The notes beneath the pieces are model-generated. The model did no database searches and was not told where the DNA came from. It saw only the letters and a program-made list of their open reading frames with translations. Both the position numbers and the translations under genes were made by a program. From Piezodorus guildinii (lineage: Eukaryota; Arthropoda; Insecta; Hemiptera; Pentatomidae), in assembly GCA_023052935.1 (NCBI GenBank), contig CM041295.1, positions 17,670,880-17,734,879 on the forward strand: DNA of 64,000 nt, read 5' to 3'. Shown here in pieces: positions 1-10,875 of this stretch (the stretch's first letter is position 1; every line of letters begins with the position of its first letter).

Positions 1-345
1 AAACAAAAAAAAAAGCTACAAATTATTAGACAATGGTTTATTATTTCCATATAACTATATTAGGGCATAAATATTTATAATCTGTTAATCTTTTCGGTTT
101 TTCTTTTTCTTCAATCTTTTATATTAATATTTATTAATATTATATTAATATTTAATCTTCAATAATATCCAAAAGTTGGTGGAATTACATCTATTTTAAG
201 TTATGACTTGAATATATAGATATTATAAATATATTGAATATAATTTTTTTTTCTTGTTTATCGAGCTTTACTGAATCTAAAACTCCATAAATATTTTTCT
301 GTCTTTAAAAATAACTTAGTTACGGGCATAGCTATTGGTAAAATT

Positions 346-380
<35 letters not shown>

Positions 381-404
381 TTTTTTTTAAAAATAATTAT
401 TCGC

Positions 405-435
<31 letters not shown>

Positions 436-1572
436 GTTGTTAAAAAACACTAATACATTTTTCTCTATCTCCGAAAATAATGGAGTTAAAAGCGTATATA
501 TAGGCAATATTTCAATTATTTTCTGTTAATTGCGCTTTACTATTATAAATTGTGACTTGAATATATAGATTTTTTTTTCTATTTAAATCAGAATGAAACT
601 AAAAAATCCTCATAATCAATGTATTCGTTTGTTATTTTGAAAAATGAACCTTTGTAATCGACATAAAAATATAAAAATTAATTTACTCCTCTCCCCCCCC
701 CCCCTCAAAATTTGATTGCTTACGTTCCAAGATACGTAGAACCCGAATAACGAATACAAATATTTGTTTAACCACCGTCCGCGGCATTTCTGAGAAAATA
801 TTGCACCATTTCTTTTTAATTCGCTGAAAAAATAATAGGGCATACAAAGATGATCTTAACACCTAGACGTTGTTTTAAAAATAATAATCTAAAATTGGAT
901 AATATAACTACGCTAATTATGGTTCAATAATAAATTTACAATTATTGGACCTAGGAAATTGAAAGACCTAAGATAGAAGTGGAAACTAATAAGCAAATGA
1001 AGAGTGAATTTAAATACAGTTGAAATTCGAAACGTGTCTGACAAAAAAAAAGAGCATAATGACGTGGAAGAAAAATAAAGAACATTTGTTCAACTCTACA
1101 CAACCGTTTCAACAAAGTTAAAGCTTTTAAACAGGAGACGAAACCACTGAAAAATAATTTTCACTTCAACCGAAGAGTTATATATAGATTCAGTTGTATT
1201 CAATTATAAATAAAAGAAAAAAAATAATTAAAATAATAGGAGACTTTCTGCTAAGCTTTTTTGGTTCGGAATTTCAATTATAATAAAAACAAATTTAACC
1301 ATCAATTTCTATGAATTCTATATTTTTATTTTAAATGTTTTTACATTAATTTTTTTTTCAATTTTTTTAAATATTATAAACATAGTTTTTATATCCGTAT
1401 TAAGTGATTATACTACTCTACAACGTAATTATGCTACATGTCTATGAAAAATATTAAAATTGAAATTATATGAAAACAATACTTGTATCATTAAAAATTA
1501 AAATTTTTATGTTTCAACTAGAATGAAATAGTTTTATCAGATATATTTATTTGTATATATATATATATATAT

Positions 1573-1623
<51 letters not shown>

Positions 1624-1650
1624 ATTTTTATTATAGATACAAATAATCGG
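1..1650. other. AT-rich DNA without a gene
   Basis: No open frame here reads like protein; the short ones are translated (TA)n and poly(T). It holds a (TA)n tract at about 349-380, a T-run at 408-435, a short C-run near 695-704 and a longer interrupted (TA)n at 1554-1620. A short phrase, gacttgaatatatagat, occurs near 207 and again near 550, too short to call an element. Confidence 0.7.
1554..1620. repeat. (TA)n microsatellite
   Basis: Nearly pure TA dinucleotides with one or two phase breaks. Comparable tracts occur at 8727-8786 and 10799-10869, each next to or within a transposable element. Confidence 0.9.
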
Positions 1651-2489
1651 GATTCAGTTATGTGAAAAATATTTTAATATTGCTGGGTTCAGGGTTTAAT
1701 TCAAAATTAAATTAAAAAGATTACAGATATACAAAAATATTATAAATACAAATGACAATAACATGATAAATAATAAGATGGTGATAAGTAATTTGATTTC
1801 ATACTTAATTTCATTGTCACAACTTTCATAATTTTCCGTTGGCATATTTTAATGATATGTATCACTTTTGTTGTCCCAGTGTTTGCAGCCACCTGATGAT
1901 GGCTCACATATTTGTGCCGAAACGTCCCACAGTGGGCTAAATCACCAATTTAGGTGGACAAAAGTCAAGTCAAAAGTTTGGAATTTTCCAGTGCTTCACC
2001 TTTTTATTATTAGTTGGCAAGACCATTAATACTAATATTTCCCACGATACCGTGTTTACAAATAAATAGTAAATGAATGAATCATTCCTGTTCACACAAG
2101 TGCCTAATAACCGACAGTGGGATTATTTTTATTCGATTTATTCTGTTTAAGGTGTATTTAGAGCTAAGTCTTTTTGCTTTTATTTAACAATGGACATTGC
2201 TAAGACAGGTGAGAAATTATATTTCCAAACTCGTTATTGAATATAAATTGCAATATCACCTGTAGAGTTGAATCAGCAATTTGTAAATGTACGCCCTTAT
2301 TCAATAACGAAAAACTATATTACTTCCAAGTTACCCCAAGGATTTGTTTTACCAATCCTTCTAGTCTTTAGATATTCCAAAGATTTTTTCCGATTTTTTG
2401 CGTTTTGGGTGATACATCATTTTTTAGACACAACACTACGAATCAAAAATTTTACAATATATAATTTCAAGAATTTCCTAAACCATATA

Positions 2490-3775
2490 TCGGGCTGATG
2501 CGAAATTAATGCAGGTTTCCTCTATTGCAATATCTTAATTCCAATTGTGTAAACAAAGCTAATCCTAACATTGATCATTATTATACCAAAACAAACCTTA
2601 TCTAATACCCTCTCTTTCACCATGAATTTGTTTAGTAAAATCGTTTTGTTCAGTGTGTTCAAAGGTCTTGAATCGAAAATGTCAAAGTGCGATTTTCGTC
2701 AAATTTATTTTTACGAATTTAAATTAGGGCGCAGCGCTGCGCAAACGGCTCGTAATATTAATGAAGTGTGGGGTCAGGGGGCTATTAATGAGTGCACGGT
2801 GCAGCGTTGGTTCCAGAAGTTTCGCAGAGGAGATTTCGACCTCGAAGACAAGGAAGGTCGGGGCCGTCATCTTGCTCTGGACAACGACCAGCTGAGGTCA
2901 AAAGTGGAAGAAGACCCAACCAAAACCACACGAGATATGGCGGCGGAACTCGGTGTGAACCAATCCACAGTTGTACGCCACTTGGAAGCAATTGGTAAGG
3001 TAAAAAAGTTGGCCAAGTGGGTGCCACACCAATTAAACGACCATCAAAAAAATCGCCGCTTTGAAATCTGCTCCATGCTTGTGACACGCAATAAAAATGA
3101 TCCATTTCTCGATCGCATTGTGACGTGCGATGAAAAATGGATCTTATACGACAACAGAAGGCGTTCTAGCCAATGGCTGGGCAAAGATGAACAACCAAAA
3201 CCTTTCCCGAAGCCCAACCTGCACCCAAAAAAGGTTATGGTCACAGTTTGGTGGTATAATGCTGGTGTTATTCACTACAGCTTTCTCAATCGAGGTGAGA
3301 CTATAACTGCTGACAAGTACTGTCAAGAAATTGACAGCATGAATCAAAAATTGCAACGTCTTTGCCCAGCATTGATGAATCGGAAGGGGCCGATCCTGCT
3401 CCACGATAACGCCAGACCACACGTTGCACAACCAACGCTTCGACGACTGCACGAGTTGGGCTACGAAGTTCTCCAACATCCGCCTTATTCACCTGACCTC
3501 TCTCCTACAGACTTCCACTTTTTCAGGCATCTGGACAACTTTTTGAGGGAGAAAAGTTTTCAAAACCAGGACGACATTGAAAATTCTTTTCGTGATTTCA
3601 TTGAGTCCAGGGATTCGGATTTTTTTTCTGGTGGAATAAGAAAGCTTGTTGAACGTTGGCAAAAGTGCATTGATTCAGATGGAAATTATTTTGATTAAAT
3701 ATATATGGTTAAAGTAAAGATATGGCGTATTTACAATAACTACTAAAAACCTGCATTAATTTTGCATCAACCCAA
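2490..3775 (+). mobile_element. Mariner transposon, complete copy (mariner A1)
   Basis: The element is 1286 bp with near-identical terminal inverted repeats of about 29 bp. The left end reads tcgggctgatgc from 2490; the right end reads gcatcaacccaa to 3775. Both are flanked by TA (2488-2489 and 3776-3777), the standard mariner target duplication. It sits inside the Transib-like element and is therefore the youngest layer of that nest. A second, internally deleted copy lies at 62435-63334 on the other strand. The left repeat carries two C differences from the cleaner ends of that copy. Confidence 0.93.
2679..3698 (+). CDS. Mariner transposase (D,D34D), apparently intact
   Basis: The product is a 339-residue cut-and-paste transposase of the cecropia/HsMar1-like mariner group, recognised by family resemblance to the transposase half of SETMAR. 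Two N-terminal helix-turn-helix regions (about residues 5-50 and 80-110) would bind the terminal repeats. WVPHQL stands at 114-119 and YSPDLSP at 270-276. The catalytic acids are D151 (in TCDEKW), D243 (in HDNARPH) and D278 (in SPTDFH), with exactly 34 residues between the last two. The frame is open further upstream to 2571, but the ATG at 2679 begins the part that aligns with the family and gives the usual length of about 340-345. There is no stop or frameshift, so it may be functional. It could also mobilise the deleted copy at 62435-63334. Confidence 0.93.
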   Translation: MSKCDFRQIYFYEFKLGRSAAQTARNINEVWGQGAINECTVQRWFQKFRRGDFDLEDKEGRGRHLALDNDQLRSKVEEDPTKTTRDMAAELGVNQSTVVRHLEAIGKVKKLAKWVPHQLNDHQKNRRFEICSMLVTRNKNDPFLDRIVTCDEKWILYDNRRRSSQWLGKDEQPKPFPKPNLHPKKVMVTVWWYNAGVIHYSFLNRGETITADKYCQEIDSMNQKLQRLCPALMNRKGPILLHDNARPHVAQPTLRRLHELGYEVLQHPPYSPDLSPTDFHFFRHLDNFLREKSFQNQDDIENSFRDFIESRDSDFFSGGIRKLVERWQKCIDSDGNYFD

Positions 3776-4088
3776 TAAAATACATCTATTAGCAACTTCG
3801 AGTCATAATTAGATTTTTTGTATTGTTTTTCCCGTATTCTGGGACTTCAATCGTAAAATATAGGGGAGTTTTAGAATTTAGCAAATGAATTTTATGTTTG
3901 ACTACGGTGCGCTCTCTAATCGTGTCAAAAAATTAATTAGTTTTTTATCATATTTCTTATAATTTTTTAAAATATTTTTTTCCGTAATCTGGGACCCTAT
4001 AGACAAGTTTCAGAATTTTGTCCACCTAAATCGGTCATATTGCCCACTGTGCGTCGGTAAAATTAAAATATTTTTCACACGACTGACT

Positions 4089-5654
4089 GACCAAGACCCT
4101 TCATAGATTTTTATTTATAGAATTTCAACATTTGTAGAATAACATACTTATGTACAACGAAAATAGGGCTTTTGAATAAGTTATGTTAAATTATGTTATT
4201 TAACCAGTTTTAAACCAGATTTTTATACAAAAACGGCTGCCAACACCCAGAAATGCAATAATCAATGAATTTGAAACTCAACTCCAGTTTTATAGCGTTC
4301 TTAAAACATTCTTATTTTTATTCATTTTTCGTTATCTTATTCATACTGAAATTCCCGCTAAGCTTTCTGACAGCAATGACTATCAAAAGTTAAAGGAAGA
4401 TGATTCATCCATAGTAATTCCTGTGTCAAATGTTCTGAATCATTTTCTAAAACAGGATTGCCATAATGAAAATGGTTTTTGATGACGAACTGTTTTGGAA
4501 CGAGGGTGTCTCTTTTAGGTGAAATGTGTCATTAAATTATATGGCATACCCTTCAACAGTGAATTTAAAAATTTATTGGGGAAGCGATGTCATAATAATA
4601 AGGGGAGTTCAGATCAAATTACTATTACACTAATAATAAATTATTCCTTTGTGAGCTAAAACCTATATAACTACAAGCTTTGTTAAGACCATGGTTCACA
4701 GCGCTAATATTTAAAAACCGTTAGGTGAAGAGCTGATTTAGTTAGAAACATGTTGAGGTTTTTCTCCGACCATTCAAGAGGCTGGTCTGTAGTTTATAGA
4801 GGCTGCTCTGTGCCTGGAAACATTTTTGCTTTATCCATTAATACATATTTAATGTGCAAAGGATAAAAAGAAGTTCAAATGAAATATGGGTAAAGGAATA
4901 CCAGCAAATTTTTGTATCGCTTTTTATGAAATATGTCGCGTTTGTTTGATGTTTAGAAGCAATCACTCCAAGCATTGGAATGTAATTCCAATAATTCCAC
5001 CCAATAAAACTCACTCAAAGTGATGTAGTATGACATACCTAAATCTATTGTACAAGGACTTTGGTATACTATTTTAATTCAATTTAAAATTATTTAATTA
5101 TTAAAATCACGTTTTGACTTGTGAATGTTATTTTCACTTACATACTAAACTGTAATATCGCACTTTCAGGAAAATATTGTATACTCCTTTATTTTTTCAC
5201 ATGTAAAGCTGTTTTTTATTTGTTTGTTTTTTTCGTGTTTTTTGGAGGAGGGATTTACTAGAAATTGGAGACATAAATTATATTTAATCTTAAACTTCTT
5301 TACATTAATTTTCACGCAGTATTATGATAACATGAGATGGAGCAACAGTTGAAAAAAAAAAAAATCAAATAAATGTTTGCCTGGAAACATAAGAGTTAAA
5401 AGTGTGCTTAAATGTGAATTAATTGACTGTTTGGAATTCGATAAACAAAATTTAGTGTTTGATTTAAGCTACATTAATGTAAATATTGATTTATTTATTT
5501 TTTTGTATTGCTTAAAAATAAGCTACAAAAATTTACCGACGCAAAATTTGTTTAATGATCAAATAATACGCAATAGTTCATCAAGCAACTACGCATTGGA
5601 AAACGCGCTCCTGAAAATTAAAAAAATAAATAAATAATAAAAGCAACAAGAATG
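4089..5654. other. Unassigned AT-rich DNA
   Basis: I see no gene and no repeat family shared with the rest of the window. The frame at 5377-5637 is 86 codons of lysine- and asparagine-rich sequence with no recognisable motif and is most likely chance. Confidence 0.6.
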
Positions 5655-5866
5655 TGGGGTCAGCAGCTGTATTGTAGTAGCCCAAAGTTGGGAGTTTAAA
5701 TCCGGGAGATGGCCCGGAATACAGAGTCCTTAATTGAGTCGTCCTTCGGAGGAGGCGTAAAATGGTGACCCTGTGCGATGGCAGGACTCACAATGTAGCC
5801 TCGCCTATTTAGCCACAGTAGCATAAAATGATGTTTAATAAGTAATAAACATAAATAGAATATTTT
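5655..5866 (+). mobile_element. SINE-B copy, diverged
   Basis: A tRNA-like head with a B-box-like gagtttaaatcc is followed by the family body: the gtccttcgga(g) block, the cctgtgcgatg block and a 3' end reading agccacagtagcataaa. The same order is found at 24331-24620. It lacks an obvious target-site duplication. Confidence 0.7.
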
Positions 5867-6383
5867 TCTTATTTTGTATTGAATTAAGTTGAAGGCAATA
5901 ATTGCAAAAAATAAACGTTTAACGCAAACGTTTTGGGAAATTCGGCACTTCGTATCAACAATATTTTTGCAAAACCATATCATGGAATCATTAAATCAAT
6001 ATTCATTCCCTGTTCTACGAGATTGATAAATTATATTTACCATCAACTTAATCTCTGGAAAGCTCGCAAATAAAATATCTCAGTGTTCTATTAGAGCAGT
6101 TCATATATATGTTAAATCTTAAAAACTTAAATACAAAATAAAAAGTACTCAGGTGGTATCCGCCATTCTTCTTAAATGAATCTCCTTCTAGTATTTTTCT
6201 CTGTCAGTAATTTACAAGGAATAAAAACTAATTTTAAGTGGGCACCTGTGCCTTCCCGCAAACCGAATACTTTTTCTCTCTTCCCTCTAGATTCTTTGGC
6301 CTCTAGATCTATTCTCCATTGCAATTTAAATTACTTATTTGTTAAAATTAATATTTTAAGAAGTTATTTGGTCAATTAATGTA
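5867..6383. other. Unassigned AT-rich DNA
   Basis: No gene or shared repeat seen. The 67-codon frame at 6176-6379 has no family features. Confidence 0.6.
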
Positions 6384-6600
6384 TTTTTTTTTTTTTTTTA
6401 TTTATTGAGATATATTACAATTTGTTTCTATATGAACATTAGTAATAGTGATATAAGATCCCATTCACACAATATATAATGTATACAATGATAAAGTCAA
6501 ATTAAATAAAATATAATATATATACAAAATAAAAAATCAAACAACAACCTATAATTGAGATGAATACAAATAAATGATATAATTAATGTATTAAGTATCA
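6384..6600 (-). mobile_element. Jockey LINE 3' UTR fragment (LINE-B)
   Basis: A T-run at 6384-6399 (the poly(A) tail read from the other strand) is followed by a segment that closely matches the 3' untranslated region of the truncated LINE at 30059-31177, including gagatatattacaat and the tatgaacattagtaatag stretch. It is a very short 5'-truncated insertion with no coding sequence. Confidence 0.75.
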
Positions 6601-6762
6601 AATTCTGTACATATAAATTGAGTATTCAAAAAAAACATGAAGATCAACCTAATCGTAGAAGAATTTGGAAAACCATACACCTTCCACATTCTTCCACACT
6701 TTAATCAATTTTAGAAGTTTACATTGAGTTTTAATGGAAGCATTTATTTTTGATAGATCATG

Positions 6763-6940
6763 GGGAGCGGCGGGGTCTGGTGGTTAGCTATAGTCTACTG
6801 TTCTCCGGGTAACGGGTTCGAATCCTGGCTGTGGCAGAATAATTATTTATTCTGTTATTTCAACCGCAGAGCGAACCTTTGGCACATCCATACTCAGTTG
6901 AATAAGCACTGAGGATAGAGGAAAAAACAATTTTTATAAA
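6763..6940 (+). mobile_element. SINE-A copy, tRNA-like head
   Basis: It begins ggggagcggcggggtctggt and has a clear Pol III B box (ggttcgaatcc), then the family's cagaataattatttattctg linker. It matches the better copy at 25762. It is cut short and runs into an inverted copy of the same family. Confidence 0.75.
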
Positions 6941-7070
6941 AAATATAAGAGCCTGTACCTCTACAACCCAAAAAAAGGTCTTGGGCTCAGTACATACAGA
7001 GATTCGAACAATTTATATTACAAATGCCGTGCAATGAGTGAAAAGGCCGCTCGGGTCGCCAGGTTTTTCT

Positions 7071-7109
<39 letters not shown>

Positions 7110-7200
7110 GGTACCTAGTTTTTAGAGGCTGGATATGCCACAGACGGGTCTCTATATCCCAGGGGTAGTACTACGGCTAAAATAAAAGAATAAATTGTAT
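6941..7200 (-). mobile_element. SINE-A copy, inverted, without head
   Basis: Read on the minus strand it contains gagaaaaacctggcgac, cattgcacggc and, at its 3' end, gtagaggtacagg, all SINE-A blocks in the right order. A T-run of about 35 bases at 7073-7104 interrupts it and may be the tail of a further insertion. With 6763-6940 it forms a head-to-tail inverted SINE pair. Confidence 0.65.
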
Positions 7201-7264
7201 ACAACATATTGTAAAAAGGTAAGAGTGTGTTTATTTATGTTCATTTAATTGTAGACTTTGAATT

Positions 7265-8705
7265 AATTATTTACTTTCACTCACCTATGTATGAAATATA
7301 TAGTAAGGGAAAGTATTGCGATCGTGAAAATTTTCGAATTCCAGTTTTCGACGGAAATACACGTTTTAGGGTCTCCTGAGTCCAAATGACCAAGTTCCGA
7401 AAAAAGGTCTGTGTGTGGTAAGTCCATCTTGAAAATGAAAAGTCGTATGAAACTGATATTTCATATTTAAGACAACTATACGCCTGAGATGTTACAGCAA
7501 GGTTTTCATCGAAATCGGCTAACCAGAAGAGCCACTTTAACATGTATATTGCACCTTTTTATGGTGTCCTATGAAACTGAAATTTCATAATTAATACAAC
7601 TATACATCCGGGATGTTTCACAGCAGTTAATAATAATAACTTTATTTATTTGTTTTTAGGGCAAACCCCATACAAATAGAGCTGGCTGGCACAGCACAAT
7701 TAATAAATTAATCATCAGCAAATATACATTATTAATTACAATTCCAATAAATATTTAAAACAAAAACATCAAAAAAACATATACAGCAATAAGCATAAAG
7801 GTGCTGCTATCTTTATGATTAATTTCCTCCAACTTATACAATAACATATTAAATATAAGAATATTAATAAATAATGTAAAAAAAAAAATAGTACTAAAGT
7901 AAATACGAAATCCCTACAAATTACTAACAAATCCCGAAACACTTAAGAGTGATTAACATTCTGAGAAGAAAGATGTTGAAATCTTATTTTAACAAAAATA
8001 AATAATGATTTCAGGTCTATTCCGTCCGGGATGTTACAGAATCTTTTTCATTAAAATCAGCTGACCGGAAGATCTACTTTATACCATGCATTTAGAACCT
8101 ATACGATTTTCTCAAAAACGGCTTGAACGATTTTGATTAAACTCGCTATATCGATGTACAATTTAATGAGCTTTAATATCATGAAGGTTTCATTCTGATC
8201 AAAATTGTCTGACAGGGCTTAAATGCCGATATTTTAAATTTCGTCCCTTTAAAGTATCTTTAATTTTGTAGGATTTATGAAATAGGACATATCATCTGAT
8301 TAGCATTGCTATAAAACAGGTAAATATATAAGTTACACGAATTCGAAATCCAACTAAAGGAGAAAATTGAAAAAAATATTTTTTTTAATGCAATTTTTAG
8401 TTTTTGAACTTAAGAACAATAATGTACAAGTATGATATACCGTTGGAATGCTTAAGATTTTAGAAAAAATATTATCTTATGCATACTATTGTAAAAATTC
8501 ACGGAGAGTGATGAAAAACCGACAAAACTAACTGATTGTCGTAGATAATAAATATAATAGATTATTTAATAAAACACATGTTTATATTAAAATTCAATGT
8601 AAATAATTCTCTAACAATTTATTTTCGTTTCTATATTTGTTTAAAAATTCTTAAATTTATATAAATAACAGAGGTAAGTGAAAGTCGTGTGTTGCGCGCA
8701 CCAGT
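7265..8705 (+). repeat. W family repeat, most complete copy
   Basis: An unclassified interspersed repeat of about 1 kb found at least ten times in this window. It starts ctttcactcacctatgtatg, runs through cgatcgtgaaaattttcg, cacgttttaggg, gatgttacag and aaactcgctata, and ends ggtaagtgaaagtcgtgtg ttgcgcgcaccag. The sequence ctttcacttacc occurs near both ends in inverted orientation, which suggests a DNA transposon or Helitron-like element, but no transposase and no clean target duplication were found. This copy is interrupted at 7628-8023. Confidence 0.7.
7628..8023 (-). mobile_element. LINE 3' end inserted in W
   Basis: The insert begins taataataataacttta, a typical LINE 3' terminus seen from the other strand. 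W sequence tccgggatgttt/acacag is present on both sides (about 7608-7624 and 8027-8040), consistent with a long target-site duplication. There is no coding sequence left, so the LINE clade cannot be named. Confidence 0.5.
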
Positions 8706-8725
8706 TTTTCTTTCTTACTTTTCTT

Positions 8726-8726
<1 letters not shown>

Positions 8727-8786
<60 letters not shown>
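8727..8786. repeat. (TA)n microsatellite
   Basis: About 30 TA units just outside the 3' end of the W copy. Confidence 0.9.
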
Positions 8787-8789
<3 letters not shown>

Positions 8790-8880
8790 TAATGTATTGA
8801 GGATACTGAGGGGAGTTCATAATTAAATAATTTTAATATTAAACAATTAATGATAACGAACCTTTGTCGGCAAAACATCA

Positions 8881-9282
8881 AAGGGTGTTTACCTAGCCCC
8901 CTAGATTTCCCATCGGTATGGACCCCCCCCAGCGGTACCAGAGACCCTTGGTAGTTTCCTACAGCGGCAGCCTACAAGAATATTAAGGGTGGTCAAAAGA
9001 TAAGAATAAGATCACAAGTGCTGTACCGCCAACCGGGGTACTTCCCATGTCAGCCCACCCGAGGTGACGAGGATGGGAGAGAAGATTCGTAGGGGAGTCT
9101 TATTCGAACCAGGAGTGTAGTCAAGTTTGATCCTCAAGAGGAGGGAGTCAGGTTCCACCTACAAGAAGAGGAGGTGGCCGTCGGGGTTCTGAGAGCAGCT
9201 GGAGGATGATGCCGAGAAAGGGGACCTAAGACTGATTTCACATTCGCCAGCCGGTTAAGGGTTTCAAAGGTATATCGTTATT
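8881..9282. other. GC-richer segment upstream of the 5' LTR
   Basis: Base composition is clearly richer in G and C than the surroundings. It ends directly at the first LTR and contains a purine-rich gagaaagggga about 60 bp before it. Its last bases (tatatcgttatt) resemble those in front of the second LTR (catatcgtaggatt). It may be a remnant of the 3' internal part of a larger copy of the same element. All three forward frames contain stops, so I cannot assign a protein. Confidence 0.4.
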
Positions 9283-9573
9283 TGTAATATTGTATGGCAA
9301 AGGTAGTAAAATGTCCCTCAGTATTCTCAATCAGAGTTTTAGGCAATGTGTTAATATAATGATATGTGTAAATTAATAATTATAGTAATGTATTAATTAA
9401 ATCTTGTTTACTTTAATCTTACCCTGCATGCCACCTATTGGATTGGTAAACACGATACCTTTGGAAAGGAGATCCGTGGTATCATTAAATATAGTTTATA
9501 TATTGACTAAATATAGTAAGTAAGCTAGTTTTTGAAGCTACCGCTGCCTTAGAAAAGCAGCCGGTCAAAAACA
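9283..9573 (+). repeat. 5' LTR
   Basis: Terminal dinucleotides are TG at 9283 and CA at 9573. The sequence is repeated without visible difference at 10506-10796. Confidence 0.88.
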
Positions 9574-9584
9574 TAGCATTTAAA

Positions 9585-9603
9585 TGGCATCCCAGTGTGG
9601 GGA
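9585..9603 (+). promoter_or_regulatory. Candidate tRNA primer-binding site
   Basis: tggcatcccagtgtgggga begins 11 bases after the 5' LTR. Its shape resembles the Lys-tRNA-type sites of arthropod Ty3/Gypsy elements (tggcgcccaacgtgggg), with differences, so the primer tRNA is tentative. Confidence 0.45.
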
Positions 9604-10003
9604 CGTACTTACTAATCCACTATACTTAATATCACATAGCTAAATTAACAATAATATTAATTTTATCAAATTTAATTGATTAGGTGGCATTAGAGTTATT
9701 AGATTATTTTGATTTTATAATAGATCATCACACAATGTCAAAGTAGTATCCATTTAGATTTAATTTACAGAAACTTGACCTTTCTTCTTAATTATTGTTT
9801 TGGTTATGCCTCTGTATTAATATTCTCCTACTGTTTGTGCATCTTATTAAAGTGGCTATTTTTTTGTTTATGTTATTGCTTGAGTATATTTCATAATATT
9901 TTCTTCGTTTTTTTTATTTGTTGTGTTAGCGTTTAAACCCACATCAAGATTTTTCGAATGTTTTATTAATAGGGGTTATTTCTTACGCACACGATTGTTA
10001 ATT

Positions 10004-10501
10004 ATGGCGTCAAGAGTAGATATGCTACCAGAGCCTAAGCGACCAGAAGAAGAAACTGGACTAGATTTTGCTAAGATAGTCTCACTTTTGGATAAAGTTG
10101 AGTCACAGATCCTGAAAAAAACACAGGAAGAGTTTAATAGAATGCCAAACGAGGAACAGCGCCTAATATTAATAATGCTCCAACTAATTTGAAACCAGAT
10201 TAAAGAAATAAAAGATGAACAAACGAAAATAGCTATAATGAATAAGAAATTCGAATTGTTTGTAGAAACTGCCAAGACAATGATAGATGAGTTACGCTCA
10301 AATGCAGCCACAGCCTGCCCTAAATGTCTGGAACCCCAAATTCAGAAGACGGCCTCCACGGAAGATAAAGAAGAAATTAATAACGCTGAACCTAGTGAAG
10401 TGCTCAAGACAGAAAATCAACCTCGTATTAGAATAAGTGAAGAGGTAGAAATAGAAACGAAGCCTGAAGTCAGAGAGAGTGAAAATCCTACCATATCGTA
10501 G
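10004..10501 (+). pseudogene. Gag-like coiled-coil fragment with one in-frame stop
   Basis: The frame from the ATG at 10004 gives 62 residues to a TGA at 10190-10192 and then continues in the same frame to a TAG at 10499-10501. The product is rich in E, K and Q, with heptad-like leucine/isoleucine spacing, and has a CPKC pair near 10315-10326 that could be half of a zinc site. It lies exactly where gag would start in the LTR element and stops against the 3' LTR. I do not recognise the family. Its position and charged coiled-coil character suggest a truncated gag. The single stop may be a mutation or a sequencing error. Confidence 0.55.
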
Positions 10502-10505
10502 GATT

Positions 10506-10796
10506 TGTAATATTGTATGGCAAAGGTAGTAAAATGTCCCTCAGTATTCTCAATCAGAGTTTTAGGCAATGTGTTAATATAATGATATGTGTAAATTAAT
10601 AATTATAGTAATGTATTAATTAAATCTTGTTTACTTTAATCTTACCCTGCATGCCACCTATTGGATTGGTAAACACGATACCTTTGGAAAGGAGATCCGT
10701 GGTATCATTAAATATAGTTTATATATTGACTAAATATAGTAAGTAAGCTAGTTTTTGAAGCTACCGCTGCCTTAGAAAAGCAGCCGGTCAAAAACA
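10506..10796 (+). repeat. 3' LTR
   Basis: Same 291 bp as the 5' LTR. A perfect 8-bp inverted repeat (aatcctac / gtaggatt, 10484-10491 and 10498-10505) ends exactly where this LTR begins. Confidence 0.88.
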
Positions 10797-10798
10797 CA

Positions 10799-10799
10799 G

Positions 10800-10869
<70 letters not shown>
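10799..10869. repeat. (TA)n microsatellite
   Basis: About 34 uninterrupted TA units immediately after the 3' LTR. Confidence 0.9.

Positions 10870-10875
<6 letters not shown>

Larger units (their letters stand above)
1928..4051. mobile_element. Transib-like non-autonomous DNA transposon (contains mariner)
   Basis: The ends are inverted repeats that begin CACAGTGGGC; 32 of the first 36 positions match between the left end (from 1928) and the reverse complement of the right end (to 4051). The flanks are CGTCC (1923-1927) and CGTCG (4052-4056), a 5-bp duplication with one difference. Known Transib elements have ends starting with a CACARTG-like heptamer, which resembles the V(D)J recombination signal, and make 5-bp GC-rich duplications; this element fits both. 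Without the mariner inside it is about 840 bp and has no transposase, so it would depend on an enzyme encoded elsewhere. Chapaev- or Kolobok-type families are alternatives because the call rests on ends only. Confidence 0.6.
1651..4088. mobile_element. Fold-back element, disrupted host of nested insertions
   Basis: The segment near 1656-1685 and the reverse complement of 4057-4088 agree at about 24 of 29 positions, both around a gtgaaaaatattttaat core, so they look like the two arms of one element. Just inside the left arm is a CTGATGA (1893-1899), a stem-forming spacer and GAAA (1919-1922). The same layout appears at the ends of the fold-back elements at 42153-42383 and 59977-60314. The interior was later replaced by the Transib-like insertion. 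The outer limits are approximate because no target-site duplication was found for this outermost layer. Confidence 0.5.
9283..10796 (+). mobile_element. Short LTR retroelement with identical LTRs
   Basis: Two 291-bp direct repeats (9283-9573, 10506-10796) begin TG and end CA and, read base by base, are identical. The internal part is only 932 bp: a primer-binding-like site, a leader, and a gag-like fragment. No protease, reverse transcriptase or integrase is present, so this is a deletion derivative or a non-autonomous (TRIM/LARD-like) element. The expected 4-6-bp target duplication is absent (ttatt on the left, cagca on the right), which suggests that the left side is itself element-derived or rearranged. 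Identical LTRs argue for a young insertion or recent gene conversion. Confidence 0.85.

Noticed and set aside
335..529. 64-codon open frame
   Set aside because: Translation of (TA)n and poly(T); no protein character.
207..570. Short direct repeat gacttgaatatatagat
   Set aside because: Seventeen bases in AT-rich DNA with no extended homology.
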